In this document: positions 17,705 through 25,977 of the stretch, piece by piece
Layout: the number at the start of each line of letters is the position of its first letter
How positions within the stretch are numbered: the stretch's first letter is position 1
Assembly (NCBI RefSeq): GCF_003946505.1
Contig: NZ_RHON01000004.1
Coordinates: 175,848-239,847, forward strand
Direction: 5' to 3'
DNA: 64,000 nucleotides
From: Companilactobacillus mishanensis
Lineage (GTDB): Bacteria > Bacillota > Bacilli > Lactobacillales > Lactobacillaceae
The notes under the pieces: model-generated
Told to the model about the DNA's origin: nothing
The model's database searches: none
Seen by the model: the letters and a program-made list of their open reading frames with translations, nothing else
Program-made: the position numbers and the translations under genes

Positions 17705-17888
17705 TAACAACACTGGGATAATTCCTGGTGCTTTTTTTATTGCTTAAGAAAATCTTAATAATTTTTTTTAATTCCTTATAACGGAACATTTTTATTTTTT
17801 GACTTAATGCATGTTGATGACAACGATATTCAATGCTAGTTTGATATCAGCTTCGATCGAAGTCAGAAAAATATTTGAGGTGAAGTAT

Positions 17889-18242
17889 ATGCTAAAGAAT
17901 TATTTAGAAATAAATCAAAAAGCTAAAAATTTAATTGAAACATCTCCGATGATTGTAACCCAAACTAGAGATGCGTTTGAATATCAAGACGGACAAAGAA
18001 CAGAGAAAACGACTGGTATCAATGTGAGTGGTGTAATCATTGAAGGAGACATATCAGGCGAAGAAATAAAGATTAAATGCCCATCTACTACAAAAGCTAA
18101 AGTTGGTTCAAAAGTACTGGTAAAAATTGAAAATTCAAGAGTATACGCGAAAACTCAGCGTAATAGCAACTTTGCCAATGTTGAAGTATCTTTGACTGGA
18201 TCAATTAAAAACGTCAACTCAATTATCGAAAAGAAGGATTAG
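17889..18242 (+). CDS. Small beta-rich protein of the element
   Basis: 117 residues, with GAGGTG placed 6 bases before ATG 17889. The central part (residues 45-105: GINVSGVIIEGDISGEE, VGSKVLVKIENSRVYA) alternates hydrophobic and polar residues like an OB or SH3-like barrel, which would fit a single-strand DNA-binding helper of rolling-circle replication. I do not recognise the family. It is one base from the next gene, so the two are translationally linked. Confidence 0.6.
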   Translation: MLKNYLEINQKAKNLIETSPMIVTQTRDAFEYQDGQRTEKTTGINVSGVIIEGDISGEEIKIKCPSTTKAKVGSKVLVKIENSRVYAKTQRNSNFANVEVSLTGSIKNVNSIIEKKD

Positions 18243-18243
18243 T

Positions 18244-18879
18244 ATGGATATTATTAATGTCGCTTTTAAAATATATTTAATAATGATTTTAACGGTAATA
18301 CTTATTCCGATTCTTGGAATACTTTTTGATAGTTTTTTTCGGAAAGTAAATAAAAAAACGTTTGTTAGAATTAATAATCTGGATCAACAGGAAACTGTCC
18401 TGAATCAAAAACAAAAGGACGTTGATAGTAAAGCCAAGAATTTACAAGTTGAGCAAAAACATTTTGATAAAAAGGTGAAGAATTTTGAAGTAGAAAAGGC
18501 AAATTTTGAGATTATTTCACGGCAACAAAATGAGAAATATGACAAATTAATCAAGAACTGGTCGCAATCAGTTCAACCTGTAATGATTAATGCCCAACAG
18601 GATGTTTTGAAAAGGGTAACTTCTGATATCAGTTTTGCAACATCACCATTTCTTAAAGAATTGAAATCCTATAAAGGATACCTGTCAAAGAATGTCGATT
18701 TTCGGGTTCCTCCAATCGTTGTTGATGAAATTCGACACTTGATATTTGAGAACTTTAAATCCAGTAATTCATTTAAGTACGTAAATGAATCATTTAATAA
18801 CTCAGTTGGCATTGGATATAATCCTGTCTTAACTGCTTGGGAATTGTATCGATTATACGGTGACGATATTGTCGAATGA
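18244..18879 (+). CDS. Membrane-anchored coiled-coil protein of the element
   Basis: 211 residues. One N-terminal membrane segment (about residues 7-30), then a coiled coil (about 45-105: QKQKDVDSKAKNLQVEQKHF) and a helical C-terminal domain ending LYRLYGDDIVE. Family not recognised. It starts one base after the preceding stop and is followed by a terminator and the origin-like region. A role in anchoring replication or in exclusion is possible but unsupported. Confidence 0.6.
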   Translation: MDIINVAFKIYLIMILTVILIPILGILFDSFFRKVNKKTFVRINNLDQQETVLNQKQKDVDSKAKNLQVEQKHFDKKVKNFEVEKANFEIISRQQNEKYDKLIKNWSQSVQPVMINAQQDVLKRVTSDISFATSPFLKELKSYKGYLSKNVDFRVPPIVVDEIRHLIFENFKSSNSFKYVNESFNNSVGIGYNPVLTAWELYRLYGDDIVE

Positions 18880-18931
18880 AAAATGAAACGCTTGTAATTA
18901 GTGAACGATCACGAAGACAAGAACTGCAACA

Positions 18932-18977
18932 AAATAAACAACATTGCGAACCCAGTTCAAGATGTTGTTTATTTTTT
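18932..18977 (+). terminator. Terminator before the rep region
   Basis: AAATAAACAACA and TGTTGTTTATTT (12-bp perfect stem) with a long loop and a T-run. It separates the cargo operon from rep-xis-int. Confidence 0.7.
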
Positions 18978-19035
18978 CAAAGTTCATTGTCCCAAGTGAG
19001 CTAGTGCCAAATCTTTGATTTTCACTAATTACATT

Positions 19036-19059
19036 CGAGTTTGGGCTTGTTCAAACTCG
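19036..19059. other. Candidate double-strand origin stem-loop
   Basis: CGAGTTTG and CAAACTCG make a perfect 8-bp stem with an 8-base loop GGCTTGTT, about 65 bases before the rep start. HUH Rep proteins nick in such a loop near their own gene. No nick-site consensus is recognised, so this is a positional guess. Confidence 0.35.
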
Positions 19060-19122
19060 CAATGAAATGTGTCAAAAAGCGTGAAAAACTGTGATATATG
19101 GGGTATATATTATCATAGGAAA

Positions 19123-20334
19123 ATGTGCTATGAGTCAGAAATGGAGAAAACATTGAATAGCACTGGAAAAAGAACAAGATCGATGATGTACGTACAACAA
19201 ATGTCAAAATTGCCATTTGATTTAAAAGATATTGATAGAAGGTTAAATAATTTAAACTGTGAGAAATGGGCTTATATTGTTCACAATCGTGATACCAATA
19301 AAATTGGGAAACCCATTACTGAACACTTGCATTTGATGATGTCGTTTGAGAACGGACGACATATCGCTGCAGTTTCAAAAAAATTAAGCGATAGGATGAA
19401 TACCATTCAAGATATGACCAAGCGTTCAAATACGAAGAATGGAACCGAGAATGGGTTTGCTTACTTGGTACATGCTACAAAAGGCGCTGTCAACAAATAT
19501 CAATATGACGTAAACGAAGTGGTTTCAAATTTTGATTATAAAAAATTTATTGAGAAATACATTCTTACTAGTAAAAGAATAGAATCCGAAACTACAAATG
19601 AAACTGATGAAATTAATCGTATTCTTGATTTATTGGGAGCAGGTGTTATTAACACCAAGATTGCAAGAGAGAAAATGCTTTCACTTGGCGGACATGTCCT
19701 TGCACGTAATGCTGATAAAATTGATACAACTGCACTTGCTACTCTTGAAGTTAAGTATTCAGAATGGGTGGAGGAACATGATAAATCTACACGTAAAGGA
19801 ATTCCGGTTATATGGATTTATGGAACATCTGGTACTGGAAAAACTAGGTTTGCTAGAACCTTTGCTAGCAGGGAGACTACATTTGTAACGGGTGGTTCAA
19901 ATGATCCCTTTCAAGGATATTTCGGACAATCAAATATTGTTCTAGATGAACTTCGGCCAGGCACATTAAAATTTGAAGACTTGCTAAGAATTATTGATCC
20001 ATTTTCAACAGATTCAATGACAATTGCTAGGTATAAGAATCGTCATTTAATTCCAGATGATTTCCTGATTACATCTCCGTATAATCCAAGGCAATTTTTT
20101 GAAAAGAGTGTTTCTGAAATTAGCATCGATCAATTTGAACAACTGATTAGAAGAATCTCAAATGTATTATATTTCGATAAAAAATATATTTATGAAATTG
20201 ATAAGTATTCGAATGATTTTGATGATCCTATCATATTATCTCAAGTAACTAATAAATTTTATGTCAGTCATTATGAAAATCCTCAATTGAAGTTGAAAGC
20301 TATTCTGGAGGGAAATGATGAGACAGTTAATTGA
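19123..20334 (+). CDS. rep: CRESS-type replication initiator: HUH endonuclease plus SF3 helicase
   Basis: 403 residues from ATG 19123 (a GTG at 19069 is in frame but lacks a ribosome site). The N-terminal HUH endonuclease shows motif 2 EHLHLMM (residues 67-73) and motif 3 as YLVH...KYQY near residue 115. The C-terminal superfamily 3 helicase has Walker A GTSGTGKT (236-243), Walker B NIVLDEL (near 270) and motif C FLITSPYNP. This combination nicks an origin, stays bound to the 5' end and unwinds, as in rolling-circle plasmids and CRESS DNA viruses. The next gene overlaps its 3' end. Confidence 0.82.
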   Translation: MCYESEMEKTLNSTGKRTRSMMYVQQMSKLPFDLKDIDRRLNNLNCEKWAYIVHNRDTNKIGKPITEHLHLMMSFENGRHIAAVSKKLSDRMNTIQDMTKRSNTKNGTENGFAYLVHATKGAVNKYQYDVNEVVSNFDYKKFIEKYILTSKRIESETTNETDEINRILDLLGAGVINTKIAREKMLSLGGHVLARNADKIDTTALATLEVKYSEWVEEHDKSTRKGIPVIWIYGTSGTGKTRFARTFASRETTFVTGGSNDPFQGYFGQSNIVLDELRPGTLKFEDLLRIIDPFSTDSMTIARYKNRHLIPDDFLITSPYNPRQFFEKSVSEISIDQFEQLIRRISNVLYFDKKYIYEIDKYSNDFDDPIILSQVTNKFYVSHYENPQLKLKAILEGNDETVN

Positions 20335-20524
20335 TAAGAGTTATCTGATTAATATAGGCTTTAGGGAACATCAAGCGATTATGATTATTAGATTATCTAA
20401 AAAATATATGGTTTCTCAAGGATTTACGTTTTACAATAATAGTCGTTTGGGGTGTGTTCCCAAAATTGCGGTAGAACATATTACAGGTTTATCTCTTCAA
20501 GGAGATGAATCAATTGAAAACTAA
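20318..20524 (+). CDS. DUF3173 protein, excisionase-like
   Basis: 68 residues, basic and helical (GFREHQAIMIIRLSKKYMVSQG, later GCVPKIAVEHITGLSL). DUF3173 proteins sit directly before tyrosine integrases in Gram-positive elements and are thought to be excision or DNA-binding factors. ATG 20318 is 6 bases from GGAGG; ATG 20315 is too close. It overlaps the end of rep by 17 bases and the integrase start by about 11, so rep, this gene and int form one operon. Confidence 0.75.
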   Translation: MRQLIDKSYLINIGFREHQAIMIIRLSKKYMVSQGFTFYNNSRLGCVPKIAVEHITGLSLQGDESIEN

Positions 20525-21731
20525 ATATAGAGGTGTGTACAAAGATTCAAATGGCAAATTCTTTTACCAAGTATATCTAGGTATGAATGAAAATGGAAAG
20601 AAATTACAGATTAAGAGTCGTAAGGATCAGGCAGGTAATTATTTTCATTCAGCAAAAGAAGCAAATCTAGAGCTTATTCGAGTTCAAAGAGACTTTCAAC
20701 TTAACAGTCCAAAATATACAAATAAGATATCATACACAGAATTCGTTAAAAAAAAGTACTTGCCGGCCTATAAAATTAACGTCGAGAACAGTACCTACTT
20801 GATGAAAAGTAATGCATTTAAAATTATTTTGAACAGATTTAAATTGTTTGAGTTGACGCAGATTTCAGTCCGTGATGCAGAAAGTTTTCGACTTTGGTTG
20901 TTGGAGGACGCTGGTTATTCTCGTGATTACGCTGCACTTGTATACGGAGCATTCAGAAAATCACTTAATTATGCGGTCAAACTTGGATATCTTACAAAGA
21001 ATGAGTCAATGAAAACTGAAGCTATTTCAAAAAGCAAAGCACATGTTAAATATTGGACAAAGAAACAGTTTGAAAATGTTATAACCAATATTTACATCGA
21101 TGATTATTTTGAAAACATGTGTTTCGTAATTTTGTGGACGTATTATATGACCGGTATTAGGGTTAGTGAAGGACTGGCGTTGAGATGGAGTGATATTGAT
21201 TTTTCAAACAAAAAAATGGATATCAGTCATTCCTTGCGAAGAAAATCAAAAGGTGATTTTGATATAATACCGTATACTAAGACTGCTAGTGGTATTCGCA
21301 AAATTTCATTAGACGGAGATACCTTACGGATCCTGTCAAATTGGAAAAAAAGGCAGCAAGCTCATGGATTAAATCAATTCATTTTCAGTGTTACAGATAG
21401 ACCAATTTATCGATCAACTGTATTAAGAATAATTCAGAGATATGCAAAACTAGCAGGTGTTCCACTAATCCAAGCAAAGGGATTGCGACATTCTCACGTG
21501 AGTTATTTAATAAACGAATTTAATGCTGATGTACTTGTTGTATCAAAAAGATTAGGCCATTCTAGTCCAGAAATTACATTGAAGTATTATGCTCACCTTT
21601 GGGGTGTTAATGACGAAAATATAGCAAAACAATTAACTGGGAACATTAATATTCAATTCTCAAGTACAAAAAAGATTAAATTCAATGGAAACCAGTCAAT
21701 GAATTTGTCTGCCAAAATTCTGCCAAAGTAA
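20514..21731 (+). CDS. int: Tyrosine-type site-specific integrase
   Basis: 405 residues. N-terminal AP2-like arm-binding part (KYRGVYKDSNGKFFYQVYLG), SAM-like core-binding domain (about 65-160) and catalytic domain with Arg in GIRVSEGLALRW, HxxR as LRHSHVSYL, and the nucleophile Tyr in HSSPEITLKYYAH. It catalyses integration into the 3' end of guaA and excision. TTG 20514 is preferred, because AAGGAG overlaps the ATG at 20505. The stop is 51 bases from the right attachment core, and candidate arm sites lie in its last codons. Confidence 0.93.
   Translation: MKTKYRGVYKDSNGKFFYQVYLGMNENGKKLQIKSRKDQAGNYFHSAKEANLELIRVQRDFQLNSPKYTNKISYTEFVKKKYLPAYKINVENSTYLMKSNAFKIILNRFKLFELTQISVRDAESFRLWLLEDAGYSRDYAALVYGAFRKSLNYAVKLGYLTKNESMKTEAISKSKAHVKYWTKKQFENVITNIYIDDYFENMCFVILWTYYMTGIRVSEGLALRWSDIDFSNKKMDISHSLRRKSKGDFDIIPYTKTASGIRKISLDGDTLRILSNWKKRQQAHGLNQFIFSVTDRPIYRSTVLRIIQRYAKLAGVPLIQAKGLRHSHVSYLINEFNADVLVVSKRLGHSSPEITLKYYAHLWGVNDENIAKQLTGNINIQFSSTKKIKFNGNQSMNLSAKILPK
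21708..21727 (+). repeat. Candidate integrase arm site, right end
   Basis: Two TCTGCCAAA copies 11 bases apart, matching those at 16400-16418. They overlap the last codons of int. Confidence 0.5.
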
Positions 21732-21782
21732 ATAATTGTTTGTTTCAAACTGCTTTAGTACAATATATTCAAGAGTTATCTC

Positions 21783-21800
21783 ACTATTGAGTGGGAATAA
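21783..21800 (+). repeat. attR core
   Basis: ACTATTGAGTGGGAATAA, identical to the end of guaA at 16292-16309; marks the right boundary of the integrated element. Confidence 0.85.
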
Positions 21801-21818
21801 AAATTTTAACTGATTTGA

Positions 21819-21847
21819 GCCACATCAATTATTGATGTGGCTTTTTT
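21819..21847 (+). terminator. Original guaA terminator, displaced by the element
   Basis: GCCACATCAA, a 3-base loop, TTGATGTGGC and six T. It lies 18 bases after the right core, the distance expected from the guaA stop in an empty site. Confidence 0.85.
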
Positions 21848-22049
21848 GGATAAAAATTTACATAAAAATGAAATTATTTACAATAAATTTACTGAATTTA
21901 CACATTAAATTGATATTCTGAAAAAATACCTTTTGAGTGAATAAATTTTGAAATGTAGTAGGGGATCAATTGGTACGAGGTTTAGTAATTGAACTATTAA
22001 TCATATTTTTGAAAAAGGGGATTACACTAAGAAAAGTGTATAAATCTAA

Positions 22050-22892
22050 ATGAAATTACAAAAATCAGTATATATCGGTATTATCGTAATATTTTTGTCT
22101 ATAATCACAGGATGTACGAGTACACTTAATGCAAAAATAAGTCATGATCATCCACAGAATTCCAACAGAATATCTAAGATTCATGCAGATGTAAAAAGCG
22201 TATCAAATGAAAAAAATGAAGATAGAAAGTTTGAAAAACTAAAATCTCTGGAAAATAATTTTGATAAATACTTATATTCTAAACAAAAATCTAACAAAGG
22301 TGTCGATATTTACAAAAAGGGAATTGCTAGTGGTAAAAAATATTTTGTAGAGCTTGATCGTGATACATTGAATAAGTTAACTTCGGGAAATTCAAAGATT
22401 GGACAAAAAGACGATCTAGATCAAAATAATAATCAGCTAGGTGATTTGCTGAGAAGAATTGATAAGGAGGGCACTGTTGTCTATTCAGACACTGAATTAT
22501 CAAAGTTAAAGAAAAAGATTAATCAACAAATTAGTACGAACCAGTCAAGCATTGAAAAGAAGAATAAAGTAGAAAATCCACCAGTAAATAAGTCGAACAA
22601 TATCACTCCAAGTGAGTCGAAAGTTGAACCTAAAAGTTCTTCAAAGGTTACATTAGAAAATGCAGTATATTATGCAAAAGAATATATAAGGCAAGTAAAA
22701 GGAGAGGAAGTTGAATTTAATTTGCCAAGACCAGAAGGTAATGGTAATTTTATCGAAATATTTCATACTCCAGGAGATATATCTGAGGGTGGCGAAGTAT
22801 ATGTTGGTTCAGATGGTACATGTTCATTGATAAATGATGGAGATCAATTTACTGATCCGAGGAAAATAACAATATCATCAACACTTGATTAA
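22050..22892 (+). CDS. Lipoprotein of unknown function
   Basis: 280 residues. Signal sequence with lipobox ITGC, so anchored outside the membrane. Residues 25-195 are highly charged, Lys/Asn/Ser-rich and mostly helical or disordered (a linker rich in PSESKVEPKSSSK). The last 80 residues (LENAVYYAKEYIRQVKG ... GGEVYVGSDGTCSLI) look like a small PepSY-type fold. The ribosome site before ATG 22050 is weak. It lies just outside the integrated element and is followed by 417 bases without a gene. Confidence 0.65.
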   Translation: MKLQKSVYIGIIVIFLSIITGCTSTLNAKISHDHPQNSNRISKIHADVKSVSNEKNEDRKFEKLKSLENNFDKYLYSKQKSNKGVDIYKKGIASGKKYFVELDRDTLNKLTSGNSKIGQKDDLDQNNNQLGDLLRRIDKEGTVVYSDTELSKLKKKINQQISTNQSSIEKKNKVENPPVNKSNNITPSESKVEPKSSSKVTLENAVYYAKEYIRQVKGEEVEFNLPRPEGNGNFIEIFHTPGDISEGGEVYVGSDGTCSLINDGDQFTDPRKITISSTLD

Positions 22893-23309
22893 TTCGTTTC
22901 AATTAATAATTAAAATAATCAGCTTTGGAATTATAAAAATGTGTTGTAGGTTCAATTGAGATGTTGGAATCAACGTTTTAAACATTCAAAATATAAAACG
23001 TTTAATATTGATGTGAAGTGGTCAAAAATTAATCCGAAGAAAACAAATATAATTTTTAAACGCCGTAAAGGGGCATTCATTGATTTGATGATGAGTGTCC
23101 CTTGTTTTACTCAGGAATTTCTATAAATAAAAAATATTTAGACTTTGATGATTATAAAGTTTCCAAAGAGAACATATGCCTTAACTGATTTAAAATAGTA
23201 ATGACATTTTGAAATCTATATCAAGAACTGATTTATCTATACTATAATTAAAAATAGTTGAGTACACGATATTTTAAATAGTGCAAACGATTGTATTAGG
23301 GGAGAAAAT
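22893..23309. other. Gene-free stretch with two hairpins
   Basis: Holds an AACGTTTTA/TAAAACGTT inverted repeat (22972-23001), and a GGGGCATTCAT/ATGAGTGTCCC terminator-like hairpin with GTTTT at 23067-23108. TATAAT at 23243 may be the -10 of the yitT gene. I see no coding region. Confidence 0.4.
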
Positions 23310-24203
23310 ATGAATCTAAAGTGGTGGAACAAACATAACAGTTTAGAACTATTAATGATCACAATAGGCTGTGCCATATATGCATTCAGTTTGGACATGA
23401 TCTCCATTCCAAACGGTCTGGCTGATGGTGGTCTTAGTGGTGTTACCTTGATTATCAGATATTTCTTTCACATCAACCCTGGTATTAGTACGTTGATCCT
23501 GAACATTCCACTGATTTTCATCGGATTTCTATATCTAGGCAAGCGGACTATGTTCTACACACTTTATGGAACTGTTTGTTTGTCAGTATTCCTTCTGTTT
23601 TGGGCACATCAACCTTTCATCAAACCATTACCATTTCAACATGATTTATTGATTTCCTCTCTTGCTGCCGGTGTATTATCTGGTCTCGGAATTGGGCTGA
23701 CTTTCCGATACAATGGTACAACTGGTGGTAGTGATATTATGGCACGGGTCGGTCAGAAGAAATTTGGCCTGTCATCTGGTAAGGGTGTGCTGATCATGGA
23801 CTATCTGGTCTTGTTCCTCTCACTCTCATACTTGGATTTTTATCACATTATGTATTCGCTGATTGTTAGTTTCTTGTTGGCTAGAATGATTGATCTTGTC
23901 CAAGAAGGTCCTAATCGTGCCAAAGCTTTGTTTATTATTTCTGATCAATATCAAGAAATTGCTGAGGAGATCGATAAGAACTTAGATCGTGGTTTTACAT
24001 ATTTGAACGCCGAGGGTGGCTTTCACAATGATGAAAAGAAGATTATTTATCTGATTATTCAGCCACGTGAAGTTCCACAATTGAAACGGATGATTGAGGC
24101 CGTTGATTCTAAGGCTTTTGTCACGGTACTGAATGCTCATGAAGTAATTGGTGAGGGCTTTAGTTATCAACGAAAGAGATATCACGTTAGTTTTCATAAA
24201 TAA
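23310..24203 (+). CDS. YitT-family membrane protein
   Basis: 297 residues. Five to six membrane segments (residues 12-185) including the conserved NGTTGGSDIMA, then a cytosolic DUF2179 domain (about 200-290: GFTYLNAEGGFHNDEKKIIYLII). The transport or signalling role of the YitT family is not established. ATG 23310 follows AGGGGAGAAAAT. Single gene with a long-stem terminator shared with the convergent WYL regulator. Confidence 0.88.
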   Translation: MNLKWWNKHNSLELLMITIGCAIYAFSLDMISIPNGLADGGLSGVTLIIRYFFHINPGISTLILNIPLIFIGFLYLGKRTMFYTLYGTVCLSVFLLFWAHQPFIKPLPFQHDLLISSLAAGVLSGLGIGLTFRYNGTTGGSDIMARVGQKKFGLSSGKGVLIMDYLVLFLSLSYLDFYHIMYSLIVSFLLARMIDLVQEGPNRAKALFIISDQYQEIAEEIDKNLDRGFTYLNAEGGFHNDEKKIIYLIIQPREVPQLKRMIEAVDSKAFVTVLNAHEVIGEGFSYQRKRYHVSFHK

Positions 24204-24210
24204 TATTATA

Positions 24211-24260
24211 AAGGCAACTTGTTACTGTTCTATTTTGAACAGTGATATGTTGCCTTTTTT
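24211..24260. terminator. Terminator after the yitT-like gene
   Basis: AAGGCAAC...TTACTGTTC pairs with GAACAGTGA...GTTGCCTT, followed by TTTTTT. It overlaps the stop region of the WYL gene and may work in both directions. Confidence 0.8.
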
Positions 24261-25191
24261 AATAGGACTCAATTATTCCTTTCAATTCACCTAAATAAGC
24301 TTGCTGTAGCTCTTCTGGATAATTGATTTTGACATTTTTCCCAAGTGAAATCAGATACTCGACCATATAATCAAACTCTTCTCGATTATAGCCACCGTAC
24401 ATCAATATTTTCCCGTTTTCCTTTTTGACCCGCATGTTAGGATAGTTGTTCTTTTGAAATAATTCTTCTCCTAATTTGGTCAGCTCACATTGAAAGGGGA
24501 TGTCGTGATAAGTTTTCTCATATTCAATTTGAAATTTTTTCAGTTGTATCCTCGAGTACGTGTCGGTAATCTCAGCGTTGATCTGACAAGCTATAATTCG
24601 GTCGCAGCGATAGGTGTTCCATTGTTTTCGATTAATATCATAAGCATCGCAAAACCAAATTCCGTTACGATATAGCAGGTTGAATACTTGGATTTGTCGA
24701 ACGGGATTTTCTGCCGTCTCATAGGTTATATCGATGACTTTTTCATCGACGATTGAGTCTAAAATTGTCTTCAAAAAGTTGGACGATGAAATTGAAGGTA
24801 CCCGATAATAGCTGACGCTTTCTTGCAACTTTTCGATATAATCTTGTTGAGATGTAGGTAAAGTTGATAGCAATTTATCATAAATATGCTGATAATTTTT
24901 TTCAAATGGTGTGGATGACAACAACGTCAGTGCTTTGATAGCAAAGAAGATGGCACTCACTTCCTCAAGGTTGAATATAACCGGCACCAGCAATTCCTTT
25001 TTAATCAGCCGGTAGCCGCCGTATCTACCATTTTCCACATACAGTGATAGACCCATGGTTTCAAGATCGCTGATATCTCTGAGTGCAGTCCGTTTTGAAA
25101 CTTGAAATTCGTTGGTCAAATCATTTATATGAAAAGAATTTTTATTACTGAGAAAAATTAGTTCTTGGTTGAGTCTTTCAGATTTATTCAT
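24259..25191 (-). CDS. WYL-domain transcriptional regulator (YafY family)
   Basis: 310 residues. HTH_11 domain at residues 1-60 (FHINDLTNEFQVSKRTALRDI), then the WYL domain (about 140-225; here the region NLLYRNGIWFCDAYDINRKQWNTYRCDRI) and the WCX extension. WYL proteins sense a ligand and control neighbouring genes. It is divergent from an azoreductase gene, with an imperfect palindrome in the shared promoter, so it probably regulates that gene and itself. The N-terminus MNKSERLNQELIFLS is typical. Confidence 0.88.
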   Translation of the reverse strand: MNKSERLNQELIFLSNKNSFHINDLTNEFQVSKRTALRDISDLETMGLSLYVENGRYGGYRLIKKELLVPVIFNLEEVSAIFFAIKALTLLSSTPFEKNYQHIYDKLLSTLPTSQQDYIEKLQESVSYYRVPSISSSNFLKTILDSIVDEKVIDITYETAENPVRQIQVFNLLYRNGIWFCDAYDINRKQWNTYRCDRIIACQINAEITDTYSRIQLKKFQIEYEKTYHDIPFQCELTKLGEELFQKNNYPNMRVKKENGKILMYGGYNREEFDYMVEYLISLGKNVKINYPEELQQAYLGELKGIIESY

Positions 25192-25209
25192 TTTTTACCT
25201 CAATATATT

Positions 25210-25236
25210 TAAAGGTGACATACCCTGACACCTTTA
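25210..25236. promoter_or_regulatory. Candidate operator of the WYL regulator
   Basis: TAAAGGTGACA, five bases TACCC, TGACACCTTTA: an imperfect palindrome with one mismatch in each 11-base arm, centred between the divergent regulator and azoreductase genes. Confidence 0.55.
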
Positions 25237-25278
25237 AATTGTAAGATATTCATATTGAGAAGGGAAGATAAATTAAAT

Positions 25279-25923
25279 ATGAAGACATTAATCATTAACG
25301 CACAACCAGATTTCCGAAACGGGGATCATTATTCTATTAAATTACAGAATCAATTTATGAAATTATTCCGAGAAAAATTTCCAAACGAGTCGATGGATGT
25401 AATCAATCTTTATGATATGGAAATCCCACAATTGACGACTGATCAGTTACTTGGCATCTGGGACAAGCAATCTAAGCACATCGCGTTAAATTCTGAGGAA
25501 AGTCGAATTTTCCAAATTAATCAGGATTTAATCGCGCAATTCAAGGAACATCATCGTATTGTGATTGTTTCACCGCTACATAATTTTAATGTGACATCGA
25601 AAATGAAGGATTATATTGATAATGTTTTGGTGGCTCACGAGACATTTAAATATACCGCTGAAGGCTCAGTTGGATTGATGACAGACAACTACAAAGCTTT
25701 GTTGTTGCAGGCCAGTGGCTCAATTTACACTAATAACGATCGATACACACCACTAGAATTTTCAAGAATGTATCTAAAAAGTATGTTTGAAGAATTGATG
25801 AGTTTTGATAAGTTTTCAATCGCCAGAATCGAAGGCTTGCAAACAAATGGAGTCGATATCAATCAAGCTGTTGAACAAGGAATGGAAAACCTTAAAGTTG
25901 AGTTTGAAAAATTCTATGCATAA
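25279..25923 (+). CDS. FMN-dependent NADH-azoreductase-like flavoprotein
   Basis: 214 residues. Flavodoxin-like fold: KTLIINAQPDFRNGDHYS at the N-terminus binds the FMN phosphate, SPLHNFNVTSKMKDYIDNVL is the AzoR/NQO signature, and LLLQASGSIYT follows. It reduces azo dyes or quinones with NAD(P)H; the physiological substrate is probably a quinone or electrophile. ATG 25279 was chosen over 25255 because the fold begins there and GAAGGGA lies upstream. Divergent from the WYL regulator, which likely controls it. Confidence 0.85.
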   Translation: MKTLIINAQPDFRNGDHYSIKLQNQFMKLFREKFPNESMDVINLYDMEIPQLTTDQLLGIWDKQSKHIALNSEESRIFQINQDLIAQFKEHHRIVIVSPLHNFNVTSKMKDYIDNVLVAHETFKYTAEGSVGLMTDNYKALLLQASGSIYTNNDRYTPLEFSRMYLKSMFEELMSFDKFSIARIEGLQTNGVDINQAVEQGMENLKVEFEKFYA

Positions 25924-25927
25924 ATTT

Positions 25928-25964
25928 AAAAGGGACTCCGAATGTTATATTCAGAGTCCCTTTT
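25928..25964. terminator. Bidirectional terminator
   Basis: GGACTC and GAGTCC with an inner GAAT/ATTC pair, flanked by AAA and TTTT; serves the azoreductase gene and the convergent small gene. Confidence 0.75.
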
Positions 25965-25977
25965 CGTGTAGTTTTAA

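Larger units (their letters stand above)
16310..21800. mobile_element. Integrated rolling-circle (CRESS-type Rep) element at guaA
   Basis: About 5.5 kb between two 18-bp direct repeats. In order it holds a repressor (minus strand), a lipoprotein, two small unknown genes, an origin-like intergenic region, a HUH-helicase Rep, a DUF3173 protein and a tyrosine integrase next to the right repeat. There is no relaxase, coupling protein or phage structural gene. The guaA terminator follows the right repeat at once, which shows what the uninterrupted site looked like. Confidence 0.85.

Noticed and set aside
16310..21800. Prophage
   Set aside because: Repressor and integrase are present, but there are no capsid, tail, lysis or packaging genes, and the replication protein is of plasmid/CRESS type.
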